Below, piece after piece: positions 35,330 through 47,439 of a stretch of DNA of 64,000 nt (its first letter is position 1; each line of letters starts with the position of its first letter). Position numbers and translations under genes: made by a program. The stretch is from Protea cynaroides (taxonomy: Eukaryota; Streptophyta; Magnoliopsida; Proteales; Proteaceae), in assembly GCA_028583415.1 (NCBI GenBank), contig CM053270.1, positions 3,808,501 through 3,872,500 of the forward strand, given 5' to 3'. The notes beneath the pieces were generated by a model, which was given only the letters and a program-made list of their open reading frames with translations, searched no databases and was not told the DNA's origin.

Positions 35330-35703
35330 TCCATTCCCAAGATAACGTTAAAGTATGTCATCTCAAGTTGAATTAAGGTTGCATCCAAAATATTCTCGTC
35401 GATAAGAACTGGACATGGTCCATAACCTTTTTCTAGTTCCACTTCTAATCCCATAGGCGATCGTACAAGCAATTTGTAGTCTAAAGATCTGAGGGGTAGA
35501 TTTAGCTTCTTTCTAAATGACACAGATATAAAAGAATGAGTAGCTTCAGAATCAAAGAGTACTCTGGCGGGTATGCCATTAATAGGTACGATACCTGTGA
35601 CCACATCAGGCGATGCAACAGCATCCTCAGATGTAACTGTATAAACCTTTCCTTGTTGTAGCTGCTTCCTGGGCTTAGGACACTCCCTTGAATAATGTCC
35701 CAT
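35281..35703 (-). pseudogene. pol (PR): Zinc knuckle end and aspartic protease of element A
   Basis: The frame starts at the end of the gag zinc knuckle (MGHYSRECPKPRK) and runs into a retropepsin-like domain. The active-site word reads VLFDSEATHSFIS, with Glu for the usual Gly of DSG; element B keeps DSGATHSFIS. ILGMDWL near the end is also typical. This protease is probably inactive. Confidence 0.9.
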
Positions 35704-36861
35704 TTGATTACAGTTATAGCATTTTACTCCTTCACTATTTTGCTTCTGTTGAGGTTGGACTGTTGGAGTAGTCTTGGCTGCAGCATTAAAGCCTTAAATA
35801 CGAAAGGGTTTAAATGTCTTTGTGTTCCCTCCGTTATATGAATTTTCATTTGGCCTTTTGATACCTCTATTCTGAGTAAAGTAGCTCTCCCTCTAGCTCG
35901 ATTCTAGTACCCGAGCAATCTATATGGCTTCATTATAAACTTTCTTTTCTAGCCCCAAAACATGCTCCCAAATGCTTCCCCTAAGTCCCATGACGAACCT
36001 TCGGGTTTTAGTATTTTCCTCCTGCATGCTAGAGGGAGCAAAGAAAAACAATTCTTCATAACGCTGTTCATATGCATCCACAGTCATCTATCCCTGATAC
36101 AAACTCAGGAACTCTCTTTCCATAGTGTCTCTGAAACTTCTGGAAAAATATTTCTCGAAGAATGCCTCTTTATAGATAGCCCAGGTCAATTGGACGTGCT
36201 TCGTTAATAGATAACTCCGAGTAGACTTCCACCAGTGGTGTGCATCGTCCTTCAGCATAAATGTGGCACACAGTACTTTTTCCTCTTCATTAACAGTCAT
36301 CATCATGAAATTCCTCTCCATCTCGTCGATCCAGTGAGCTGGCCACAAAGGATCCATTGGCTTGCCATTATATTCCTTAGGCTTCATTTTCAAAAAACAC
36401 TCAATCAGTCAAGAATGGTCCAACTGATACTGAGCATAGGCCCCATATATAGGTGGTTGATACTGGTAACTGCCTTGGCCTACTTCAGGGTTTTGTACTG
36501 GAGCTTGTACAACTGGCGTTTGAGGTGCTTGAGGTATAGTGTTGCTACCCCCTGGTACGGTGCTAACTTGTCTCACTGGTATAGGTGTAGTATGTGCAGC
36601 TGGGAAAGCCATTCCCATAGTAGCTTGCATATTAGCTTGCACTTGCTGTATTTGTTGCAGCTGTTGTGCTAGGTTCATTACCATTGTAGCCAAATCTGTA
36701 GGTGGGGCTGGCAAGTTTGTAGGATTAGCCTGGTCATTGGCTCCTGGTGGTACCACATTCTGATTCTCTTGTCCTTCAAGATTTTCATGGCTATCTTCCT
36801 CCACAATTGGTGGTGGTGGAATTTAGTTACGTCATCGCCTGGTTACTCTTCGACCAGCCAT
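35704..36861 (-). pseudogene. gag: gag of element A
   Basis: Start MAGRRVTRR at 36861, the same start as element B. Stops follow at once, then pieces in shifted frames: a Pro/Gln-rich region with LAQQLQQIQQVQ (36804-36409), the gag core with WPAHWIDEMERNF, AHHWWKSTRSYLLTKH and FFEKYFSRSFRDTMEREFL (36393-36088), then decayed sequence to the CCHC knuckle CYNCNQMGHYSREC. At least one frameshift and several stops. Relatives are about 450 residues to the knuckle. Confidence 0.88.
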
Positions 36862-37305
36862 TTTCTGTTTTTGGTGGTGGTAGTGTCTGAAAAATCATAG
36901 ACCATGTGAGGCAATCATAATATACGTCATTCCCATGTCAAAATCCAATTAATCATTGTCAAATTTCAAATATCCAAGTCATTCACTTAAAATACAGTAT
37001 TTTCCATCGTGGGGTCGATGGTGGGGTCGCAATATATGCGACCACAAGGTATGCGACCTCACAAAACCCTGTCAGCTCACCGAGAGCCTTTGGTCATTCA
37101 TGTGGTCGATCTTGTGGTTGCATATTTGGTCGAAATGTTGCGACCACACGACCCCAAATCTGGTTTTTAAACCTGATTTTTGGAGTCATTTCCCACTAAC
37201 TCTTTTGCTTTCAACTCAACTCGCTTCCACTGAGTTGCTATAGTGTCAACCACTCGTGTTTGGTGATTCTTTCTTCCATTCACAACCTCCGCTTCGTTCT
37301 TTCAG

Positions 37306-37748
37306 GTATGTTCTCTACTGGTCCTCATTTTTTTAAACTTTCAAAACTGGGTTTTTCTCTATTTATAGCGTTTTCTTCAAATTAAAATTTTTTTAACCGT
37401 AAAAATTTGATTTTTATTGGGGGCTTTTGCTATTGGCCACCCAATGGATGAAAGCCCTCAAGAAAATTTGAGTTTCATCGGTTAGTTTTTGAGAAACTTG
37501 AAATTTTTCATTTTTGACCTAATTTTCAGGATTTTTCCAAATTATCAAAAAATTTTCAAATTCGATCTTCCTAGTTTAAATTTCCAACTGTATGAGCCTT
37601 GCAGGATGGTTTGGAACCTATGTAAGTCCTCCTTCTCAACAGTTTGGGTGAAAAGTGAGGCTTTTGGCCAAATCATGCCGTTATAATGCCAAAATTTTGA
37701 GTTTTTCTCTATATCTAATATCTTGCTTGTTGGTCTGTGTCTTTGCAG
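37306..37748 (+). other. Intron before the antisense ATG (element A)
   Basis: Donor TTTCAG/GTATGTTCTC at 37306 and acceptor GTCTTTGCAG at 37748, five bases before the ATG. Position, length (443 bp) and many internal words are shared with element B. The leader exon before it holds a GGTCG motif cluster (37010-37160). Confidence 0.75.
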
Positions 37749-37753
37749 ATAAC

Positions 37754-38964
37754 ATGGCTCGTACCAATATCCCCAGAGTTCATGATCCTCTTCACTTCCA
37801 GTCTAATGAAGCAGAGACTTAGTATGCTCGTTATGAGCATAAGGTGGAAGGGGGTCGTTGTGTAAACCTGACTAATTTAGCCTTGTTTAATGTGGAGGGT
37901 GCCTTTGGTGATATGGGTTGGCTCTCTGTGATCTTGTATGAGGATTGCACCTGTCCTGAACTGGTGAAGTAGTTTTATTGCAATCTTCAAGTAGAGGGTG
38001 ACCCAAATGATATAGACAGGGGTAGAGAGCTCAGGATCACTAGTTATGTTAAAGGGGTAGAGATCTCCTTTAACTGTCAGGAGTTGGCTGATCTCCTGGG
38101 TATATCAAACGATGGCCCATTAGTATACTGTGCACCTAAGGAAGCCCAGTTTCTATCTGTGATGATGCGTGCAGAGATTGACCGCCAGCTTCTTAGGGAT
38201 GATCGCCGGGAGATGAAGGCAATCAACCTTCGACCGGAACCTCGGGTGTACTGCAAGATTATTCAGCACAACCTGATTCCTCAGAGTGGGCACTATGAGA
38301 AGATTTTCCAGTTGACCTAGTATCTCCTATATTGCATTTGCACTAGGCAACCCGTCTGCCTTCCATACATTATCATCAGGATGATGCACCATGCTACGAT
38401 GCCTGGTCAGATGGGCAACCTGCCCTATGGGCGTTTGATCACTACCCTGCTCACTCGCCTGCATGTCAATTCAGTTGATGAGAGGATTCATGAGGACACC
38501 TTCTCGACTGACCTTGACTGGGAGGCCATCTGTAAGATGGGGATGCGTGATGCGCAGGTCAATGACTAGGAGAGGAACACTATGGTGCGTCCCTGTACTC
38601 AGGTAGAGATGGCAAACGCGGAGGCGACAACAGCAGAGGTCCATGGGGATGATGTTGAGGATGATGATTGTATCTACATGGATGTGGACGCTATACCTCC
38701 TCCATCACCACTGCATTCCACTGGAGCTGGCCCTTCTCGGGTCCTTCCTACTCAACTGGTCCTTTGGACCCACCACCAGATGATGTGATGGGACTGCTGT
38801 GTGAGATTCGGGAGGCCCAGCATGCTACTGATCAGCGGGTGACAGATCTAGCAGCTAGTTTCCAGGTGACCCAGACTCAAGTAGCCTGGCCTACGATGGT
38901 ATATGTCAAGGATTATGATCGAGATTGTGAGGCACCTCCTCCTCCAGGACCCCCAGCTCCATGA
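37754..38964 (+). pseudogene. Antisense gene of element A
   Basis: Lies between PBS and gag but on the opposite strand to gag-pol. Starts MARTNIPRVHDPLHFQSNEA and matches the better kept copy at 51247-52502 to the end (DYDRDCEAPPPPGPPAP, stop 38962-38964). Four in-frame TAG codons occur; three replace Gln codons kept in element B (CAG to TAG). A frameshift follows near 38575. The C-terminal third has an acidic stretch (DDVEDDDCIYMDVDAIPP) and a Pro-rich end. Not translated in full now. The function is unknown; I know similar proteins only as putative plant transposon proteins. Confidence 0.85.
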
Positions 38965-39231
38965 TGCATTTCTTTTTGCTTGTACTACAGAGTAACTATC
39001 CGGATTATGGATCGTACTCTGATTTGGATATATATATATATATGTTATTTTTATTCGATGTATATATGAAACTTGTTTCTTATCTTAATAGTGCATTATT
39101 CTTTTTCTTAATTTTTGTCTTATACAACACAAGTGCTTATAGTGTGTTCTTATTAAAGCCTTAAAATTTTATCCTAACTCAGTTCACGAACTTTAGTAGA
39201 AGTATACCGGTTTAATAGACAGGGCTCGAGA

Positions 39232-39243
39232 GCTCTGATACCA
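39232..39243 (-). other. Primer-binding site of element A (tRNA-iMet type)
   Basis: Minus-strand TGGTATCAGAGC, three bases from the 5' LTR end. Confidence 0.93.
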
Positions 39244-39246
39244 AGT

Positions 39247-41479
39247 TGTCACACCCCAATTCTGCACCAACCAGAATGGTGTGATGAACCGTCTATGATC
39301 CAACGGTTCAACCAGGATCTTGAATAGGTTGTGTCCTGTTTGCTTAAACCATATACATCCACAACCATAATCAGAGTAAATAAACAATAGTGGAAGTCTT
39401 TAATATTAATGAACTGAGTATCTAACAGTGATATCATAAATAAAGTATCCAAATATCTCAAATAACTGAAGACATAAAATAAAATAAAATAAATTAATCA
39501 ATTACATGTTCTGAATAATCCGACAAATAAATCTAATCAAACACACATGAGTTGCACTCATACGACGATTCATGCGACTCCATCATAGCTTCTGCATCCA
39601 TCGCCGCAACATGCCCATACATTGGAGCATTCATATAATCTTCTATTGTAGGACCTACATCATCAACTAAAAATATTCGACGTTGAAAGGGTGAGCACAC
39701 ATCATGGCTCAGTGAGCAAATAAAACAATGCAACAAACATATGCATGCATTCAATTCATATCTTTGGTCTGATTCATAAGTTTGCAATGTGCAATAGAAA
39801 GGATAGGTGGCCGCTGCACCTCTATACACGAGTATGTGAAGCCGCCCAATGGATCAAACACCATTGTCGTCCCACATGCACCCATCATGGAATAGAGATA
39901 GAGCTAAAGCGCCTGAATCAAACACCGCATAACACATCCCCTGATGCCCTACCCATACCAACAAGTAAGCCCCTATTGGCGAGGGCTTGCAAACTGGGCT
40001 CGCAACTAACCAACTAACCAATCCTAATGTCAAACAATGTATCCAAGGCCTCACCCCAGCATCCCTCAATACGTCCACAGAGATAGAGCTAAGGCCCCCG
40101 ATAGAGTCAGAGACTACACGGTTCGAGACCCCCTCCCCTGATGCCCTACGACGTAATAGTTCTGCTAAGGTAATGGCGATACGATGATGTCAGTGGACGA
40201 GACTTGAGTAGAGATAGAGCTAGAGTCTGGTGACCAGTATGAACTACAGTGTACATCCTCCCCCTGATGCTCCACTCGCATCAAGCACACTAACCACAAA
40301 CATACATTCACATGCTTATTCCTAGCATCATCATCATCATCATGTTATAAATAAACTGAATTAAATATGCATGAACAGTAATAATAGGAATATTGGATGA
40401 CATGTGAAATACACAATACACGCATACAAACATAGAATCATTCATGGCATTGGACTCAATAAATAAAAATAAATCACTTTAAAACCACTTAAAACCTAAT
40501 AAATTTATAGATTTTAAATTAGAATTAATTCTCATGAATTTAGACCAGGTGTGGCAGCACCTGTGGTCTCGGTTTCTACGACCACAGGGCTTGTGGTCGC
40601 AAGGTGTGGTCGCATATCCTGCGACCACACATGCGACCACACCCTCCCTGGAAACTTCCCGAGGGTGTGTGGTCGAATATGTGTGTCTCATGTGGTCGCA
40701 CATCATGCGACCACACGTGTGATGGTCGACTTTTCACTCTCAACTCCATTCCTTTATGTTTGGATTCCTTGGCTTATCATCATGGTCCTTCTTATGATTT
40801 TTCTATGGCTCAGAACTAGTGTTTTATACAGAATCCACATCCACATAAATTCCTTCTGTGGATTCTTTTGGAATTTGTCCATGGATTGATGATTAGGTTC
40901 TTACTCAAATCCTATCTCTTTCATGAACTATTCTAGGCTCTCAATTGACATGGGGAATGTTCTATACCTTAAACTTGTTGAAGATTCAGAGGTCTTCTCT
41001 GAATTTCCCCTTCTTAGTCTTCCTCTTCAATTCTCCTTCTCTTCCTTCTCTTCTCTTTCTCACTTTTAGTTTGAGTTCTAAAAGGATGAAAGAGGCTAAA
41101 AGACGTCCTATTTATAGAGGAAAACCCTCCATAATATGCCCTGCTGAGTTTAGGAAAGAACCCCCTTCGGATTAAGAAGGTTTCCTTAACTCGGTTCTGT
41201 CTGGAATCCATGTGGTCGGAGGTAGGGTCGCAGAACCCGTCAACCACACCCTCTGAAACATGAGACTACACGACATAAATTCCTGTGGCTGCATTATTTT
41301 GAGGTGTGGTCGATCACACCTGTTTAGGTATGCGACCACACGCTCATAATTAACTTTTTTTGGTTCAATTTCATACCTGGTCTTGTGGGTTCTTCATGCA
41401 CTTGGTCCACTTGGTCCGACCATAATAGGAAGACCTGATACAAGGTGGTAAGACCGGTTAGTTCGATACGGGTCTTACA
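39247..41479 (-). mobile_element. 5' LTR of element A (2233 bp)
   Basis: Same ends as the partner at 29808-32108. TATA box at 41109-41116. About 75 bp present in the partner (31023-31098) are missing at 40470, probably by slippage at an AAAATAAATCAC-like repeat. Motif clusters at 40553-40732 and 41212-41345. Confidence 0.93.
41109..41116 (-). promoter_or_regulatory. TATA box of element A 5' LTR
   Basis: Minus-strand CTATAAATAGGACGTC, followed by a conserved stretch GCCTCTTTCATCC. Donor-like AAG/GTATAG lies further down the leader. Confidence 0.7.
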
Positions 41480-41484
41480 ACTTT

Positions 41485-43072
41485 CCCTTCTGATCTTTCA
41501 TTAGTGGTAAACCGGTGACATAGTCCAATATTATGCAGTTTTACTTCCAGACTAGCTCCAATAGTGGTTGTAGTAAACCTGCTGGTCTTTGTCTTTCAGC
41601 CTTCTCTTATCGGTAATTCAGACACTGAAACACACACTAAGCCACATCTGTTATCATTCCTCTTTACCTGTACAATCTCTTCAGGTTTTCTTACATTTTT
41701 GTACTTCTAGGATGTACTCAATACGGAATAGAATGGGCTTTTAGCATTATCTTGTATCTATGATCAGTGTTTTTCACTTTCAGGTAGGCATAATCATCCT
41801 TTGTATCTCAGGACCTTTTTCGCATCCGAAGTAAGTCAGGGTTAGGTTTTTCTTTCTCTAAATCTTCTTGCACCGTTCTTATATACAGATCTAACAAAAT
41901 TGCTACTTTTACTTCATCCATCAATTCAGAGATGATCTTTAATGCCACAAGTGCAGCCGAAGAATTATTTCTCCATAAGTTCTCGTTCAATTGGATCATC
42001 ATGAGTTTCTCTTATATGCTGTTTTTCTTCCAAATCTTATGTTGTTGTGGAACACAAGACAGCGTTTGTACTAGGTCCTCCTTTTGGCTTCATTATTCTC
42101 CTTTTTGGTCGAAGCTTCAGCTACCACATTAGCCTTGCCTGGATGACACTGAATACCACAGCCTTAGTCCTTTAGGAGTTCCAACCATCTCCATAGCCTC
42201 ATATTCAACTCTTTCTAGGTAAAGAGCTAAGTAAAACTCTTGTAATCCGATTTGATCTGAAATTCTTTTCCGTATAGATAATGTCTCCAAGTCTCAATTA
42301 CATGAATCACCACTGCTAACTCCAAGTCATGAGTAAGGTAATTCTTTTCATGCTCTTTCAATTGTCTTGAAGCATATGCAATCGCTTGTTCTTCCTATAT
42401 CAGTACTTATCCTAGACCCAATCCGGAAGCATCGGTGTGTAGGGTAAAAGGTTCCCCTGGTACGGAAATGGTCAAGATGGGAGCCGATATCAGCCTTGCT
42501 TTAGAGTCTAGAAACATTCTTCATACTTGTCAGTCCAAATAAACTCCTCTCCCTTCCTGGTTAGCTTGGTAAGAGGTATTTCGATCCTAGAGTAGTCCTC
42601 TATGAATCATTTATAATAACTAGCTAAACCCAAGAAACATTTGATCTCTGAAATGTTTGTAGGTGCTTCTCACCCTATGATTTCTTCTATCTTACTGGGG
42701 TCCACTATAATCCCTTCTGATGTCATTCCGTGACCTAAGAACTGCACCTGGTTTAACCAGAACTCACACTTCTTGAATTAAGCTTCTCCTTTTTTAGCCA
42801 TTGTAAGGTTTCTCTAAGATCCGTTGTATGAGTTGCTTCATTCTTAGAATAAACCAAAATATCATCTATGAAAACTATGATCGACGTGTCTAACATCTCA
42901 TGAAACACCCAGTTCATCAGCTCCATAAAAGATGTAAGGGCATTGGTTAATCCAAACGACATAATCGGGAACTCATAATGCCCAGTCCCGAATTTAAAAA
43001 CTATCTTCGGAATATCGTTGTCCAAATTCTTCAGCTGATGATATCTTGACCGAAGATCAATCTTAGAAAATA
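41485..43072 (-). pseudogene. pol: Element D pol remnant: RT, RNase H, start of integrase
   Basis: RT from 43072: the sequence for FSKIDLRSRYHQLKN, then FGTGHYEFPIMSFGL and VFIDDILVYSKNEATH (frame 43025-42753). RNase H follows by alignment to element A (about 42700-42130), then a linker and the HHCC end of integrase. The integrase core is absent between 41485 and 29807. Upstream gag and protease are deleted: RT is joined directly to LTR sequence at 43073. Frameshifts are frequent. Confidence 0.85.
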
Positions 43073-43992
43073 CTGTATGTTTCCTGAATTCTTCCTGAAT
43101 GGCTGTGGTCGATACTTTCTCATCCTATGGTCGACCATAGCTGTGACCATATGTAGTTTGGTTGATTTTTACTTCTCACATGAGTTCCTTCTCTTGGATC
43201 ATTAATGGGGTCTTCCCTAATGATCATTCTAAAGCCAATATTCTTAGTTTATCCCTCATCCATTAACCCTAATCTATTCTCTATGGTTTTGCTTAGAAAT
43301 TTCATAACCAAAATTGTTACATTAGATTCAACACATCAATTTGATGGAAAAGAACCTATCCTATCTGATCTATCCTACAGAGTCAAATCCATACCTTAAG
43401 CTTGTTGTAGAAAGATAGAACTCTTCTCTACAAATCTTCCTCTCAGCCTTCTTCTTCAAATCTCCTTCTCCTTCTCCTTCTCTTCCTCTCTCTCTCTTTC
43501 TCTCTTAGGTTTAGAGTTTCAATTTGGGCTCTAAAAGAGTGAGAGAGGCTAAGGAACGTCCCTTATATAGAGGAAAAACCTCCATATAGAGTCCTCTTTC
43601 AATTAAGAAAGAGTCCTCCTCAAATTAGGAAAGTTTCCTAAACACGGAGTCGGTTCTGGGTTCCTACGGTTGTTCATACGGTCGCATAAACCGTCGACCA
43701 TACCACCAAGACATGCGACCAAGGTCCATGGTCTCACTACGGTCGGCCATAGGTGCAACCGTAGCCCCTAAACATGCCACCATAGGTCCAAAATTCATTG
43801 GTTTTTAGTTTTTGACTGTTTGTTTCCATACAAACTTAACCAGTCAACCACAACAACTAAATTTGACTTGTGACTTACCTCATCTTCTGTTTTCTTCATA
43901 TAATTGGTTCACTTGAGCCGATTATGATGGGAAGACCGGTCACGACACTAGAACGTAAGGTTAGACCGGGTTTGTGGTGTGCGGGTCTCACA
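43073..43992 (-). mobile_element. 5' LTR remnant of element D
   Basis: Only the transcription-start side of the LTR remains, ending GGGTCTCACA at 43992. It matches 25150-25464 plus 28761-29340 and shows the empty site of the Tat-like LTR O4. Its right flank is the FAR1-like gene. Confidence 0.85.
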
Positions 43993-45013
43993 GAGGAGGT
44001 GTAATTTTTGGGGCTGCATTACTGTATGATGAGACAATCGAATCATTCAATTGGTTGTTTGAGGTATTCCTTAAAGCTCATGATCATAAGATGCCCATAA
44101 TAATTTTCACTGATCAAGATACTGCAATAGCAAAGGTAACACCGTAAGTGTTAACATCCACATGGCATGGGTTGTGTTCATGGATTTTTTTGTAAAATGG
44201 CATTAAACACTTAGGACACCTGATGAAAGATGGGTCCAACGATTTCTGAGAGAATTCACTGCTTATATGTTTGAGTATGAAAAGGAATCAGAATTTGAAA
44301 TAGCATGAGAATAGTTGATAACGAAGTAGGAGACCAGTGACGATTCATGGTTACATCTTACTTATGAAGTGCAAGAGAAATGGACCAAGTGTTTCATGAA
44401 GAAGACTCTCACCCTGGTATAAGAAGTACACAACTTAGTGGAAGTATTAATCAGGATTTGAATGATCACTTGAGTGCAAGATTGGATGTGGTACAGTTTT
44501 TTAAGCACTTTGAGAGGATGCTTAAGGATAAGCGAGAAAATAACTTAAATGTTGAATTTGATGTTAGAAACAAATTGGTGAGGAACTTATTTCCCGATAA
44601 CTCCATCATGAAACAGGCTGCTAAAATTTATACTCCAACAATATTTGACACATTCCATGCTGTGCATTCAAATATTAGTGCATGCTACATAAAACATAGA
44701 TGTGAGAGTCATGACTTACGTAAGTATGTAGTTGGAATAAAGAATGGAGAAACCGAGTTTAAAGTATTATATAAACCATCTAGGACTTCGATAGATTGTA
44801 GTTGCATAAAGTTTGACACTTTTGGCATTCTATGTTGTCATGCTTTGAAAATTCTAAAAATGTGAAAGATAAAAAATTTATACCTGGTGCCTACATTTTT
44901 AAGAGATGGGCGAGGATAGCAAAACACGGTACAGTGGAAGACAGCCAGGGAAACCAAATTAAAGATGACCTTCGTTTGGATTTCACAGAATGTTACAAAA
45001 CTCTTTGTCCTAT
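43993..45013 (+). pseudogene. FAR1/FHY3-like gene, MULE and SWIM parts (first piece)
   Basis: FAR1/FHY3 proteins are plant transcription factors derived from MULE transposases. The piece starts inside the transposase-like domain (FGAALLYDETIESFNWLFEVF, IIIFTDQDTAIAK). After frameshifts it continues through HPGIRSTQLSGSINQDLNDHL and FFKHFERMLKDKRENN (frame 44380-44865) to the SWIM zinc finger CSCIKFDTFGILCCHAL. A frame change follows, then FKRWARIAKHGTVEDSQGN. The N-terminal DNA-binding domain is not in the window; element D lies where it would be. Element B interrupts it at 45013. It is a pseudogene. Confidence 0.9.
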
Positions 45014-47336
45014 TGTCACACCCCAATTCCGCACCTTTCAGAACGGTGTGATGAACCGCTAATAAACCAACGGTTCAACCAGGATCTCTAATAGGCTGTG
45101 TCCTTTAATTTAAACCATACACATCCACAACCATAATCAGAATAAATACACAATAGCGGAAGTCTTAATATTAAATGAACTAAGAATCTAACTGTGATAA
45201 TCATAAATAAATATCAAATTATGTTGTATCAATCAAGATATAAATAAATAAAATATCAAATTACATTTCCTTAATAGTTCAAATAGAAATCTAATAAAAA
45301 ACGCATGAGTTGCACTCGCATGAAGAGTCATGCGTCTCCACTATATCTTCAGCCTCCATTGCAGCCACGTGCTCGTACACAGAAGCATTCATATATTCTT
45401 CCACAGTGGTACCTGCATCATCAACTAAAAATATTCGAATTTGAAAAGGGTGAGCACACATTACGGCTCAGTGAGCAAACAAAACAATGCAACAAACATA
45501 TGCATGCATTCAATTCATATCTGTGGTCTGGTATATAAGTTTGCAATGTGCTATAGAAAGGTTCGGTGGCCGCCTCACCTCTATACACGAGTGTGTGAAG
45601 CCGCCCAAAGATAACATTTATTGTCGTCCCACATGTACCCACCATGGAATAGAGATAGAGCTAAAGTGCTTAGGACCACACCGCATCACACTCCCCCTGA
45701 TACTCTACCCATACCAACACGTAAGCCCTTGCTGGTGAGGGCTTGCAAACTGGGCTCGCAACTAACCAATCCTAATGTCAAATAGTGTACCTATGGTCTC
45801 ACCCCAGCATCCCTCAATACGTCCATAGAGATAGAGCTAAGGCCCACTGGCAGAGTCGAAGACTACACGGTCCGAGACCACCTCCCCTGATACCCTACAA
45901 CATAATAGTTCTGCTAAGGTAACGGCGATACGACGATGTCAGTGGACAAGACTTGAGTAGAGATAGAGCTAGAGTCTGGTGACCAGGACACACCACAATA
46001 CCACGTCCTCCCCCTGATGCTCCACTCGCATCAAGCACACTAACCACACACATACATTCACATTCCTATTCCTAGCATCATCATCATCATCATGTTATAA
46101 ATAAATAGAATTAAATATGCATGAACATTAATAGCAAAAATATTGGATGACATGTTGAATGCACATTACAAGCATACACACATAGAATCAGTCATGACAT
46201 TGGACTCAAGAAATAAAAATAGTTTATTATTAGCCAATTAGTTTAGGTCTTGTTCCCTCACATTTGCTTTAGTGTAAATCCTCTTTCAAGCTCTAAGAAT
46301 TACCTTTATATCAATAGGAAAACCTAACAAGTCGATAGATTTTAATTAGAATTCATTCCGATAATTTTAGGCTTGCTGTTAAACTAGGGTCGCAGGACGG
46401 GTCGCAGGTAGGGTAGCAGTTTTCTGCGACCCTAGGGTATAGGGTCGATGCTAGGATCGGATGTTCCATTGACCCTAGGTGCGACCGCAGCTTCCCTAGA
46501 CTTCTCGAAAGCTAGGGTTCGATCCTGTGGTCTGGTAGGGTCGATTCCCAATCGACCCTACGTGCGACCGCACATGGTTTGAGTCAACCTTTTCATTCTA
46601 CAGTCTAATCTTTCAAGTTTGGGTCCTTTGGCTTACTTCCACAGTCCATTCTATGCTTGTTCTATGGCTTAAAACTCCAGGTTTTACTTTGTCTACCATG
46701 ATTTCCTCCATGGATTTCATTAAAATCTTCCCATGGATGGATGATCTGGGTTTCTCCTAGATCATACCCTCTTCATGAACTATTCTAGGGTCTTAAACAA
46801 TTCATGGAAAGCATATCCATACCTTAGGTTTGCTGAGATTCAGAGGTTTCTCTGAATTCCTTCTCTTTAGTCTTCTTTTCCAATTCTCCTTCTCTTCTCC
46901 TTCTCTTCTCTTTCAATTAGGGTTTCAAAAGGAGTGAAAGGGACTGAGGGATGTCCTATTTATAGAGGAAAACCTCCCAAAATAAGTTCCATTGAGATTA
47001 GGAAAGAATCCCCTTGAAATTTGGAAAGTTTCCTATTTACGGTTTCTGTCGGTGATCCTAGGGTCGATGAGGGGGTCGGAGATCCCGTCGACCCTAAGGT
47101 CTCACTTGTCCAACCCTAGGTCTAAAAATCAGGGGTCTGACTTCCTGATGAGGTGGGTCGACCCTACCTGTGTAGGTATGCGACCCTATCCTCATTTTGA
47201 CTATTTTTTAGTTAAATTTCATATTGGGTTTTGGGTTTCTTCACGCACTTGGTCCATTTGGCTCGACCATGATATGTATACTGGTCACGACATGAAATGT
47301 AAGGTTAGACCGGGTTCATGGCATACGGGTCTTACA
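45014..47336 (-). mobile_element. 3' LTR of element B (2323 bp)
   Basis: TGTCACACCCC to GGGTCTTACA. TATA box at 46957-46964. Clusters at 46384-46570 and 47045-47195 use AGGGTCG/CGACCCTA. The triplicated AGAGATAGAGCTA motif is at about 45651, 45827 and 45960. Confidence 0.93.
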
Positions 47337-47350
47337 ACCCTACCACCCTT
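47337..47350 (-). other. Polypurine tract of element B
   Basis: Minus-strand AAGGGTGGTAGGGT before the 3' LTR. A second diverged copy of the PPT/LTR-start block lies at about 47391-47440. Confidence 0.82.
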
Positions 47351-47439
47351 AAAAGAAATTTTGTCCTCAAAATTTGAACGTACGGATCTTACAACTCCCC
47401 CATCTTTAAAAATAAATTTTGTCCTCAAAATTTAAATTT

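Larger units (their letters stand above)
29808..41479 (-). mobile_element. Element A: full-length Tekay/Del-type Ty3/gypsy retrotransposon, 11.67 kb
   Basis: Flanked by ACTTT on both sides (29803-29807, 41480-41484) and inserted in the pol of element D. Order on the minus strand: LTR, tRNA-Met PBS, antisense gene (plus strand), gag, protease, RT, RNase H, integrase with chromodomain-like tail, PPT, LTR. The RT, integrase GPY/F region and C-terminal tail place it with Tekay/Del chromoviruses. All structural parts are present, but gag has frameshifts and pol has several stops, so it is not autonomous. The LTRs are very similar by eye; the right one lacks about 75 bp near 40470. Confidence 0.95.

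Noticed and set aside
45487..45738. Recurrent frames in LTRs (for example 8102-8314, 20764-21070, 30083-30337, 39533-40017, 53196-53665, 58601-58885)
   Set aside because: They recur because the LTR recurs, but in different frames and both strands with stops; LTR non-coding DNA.
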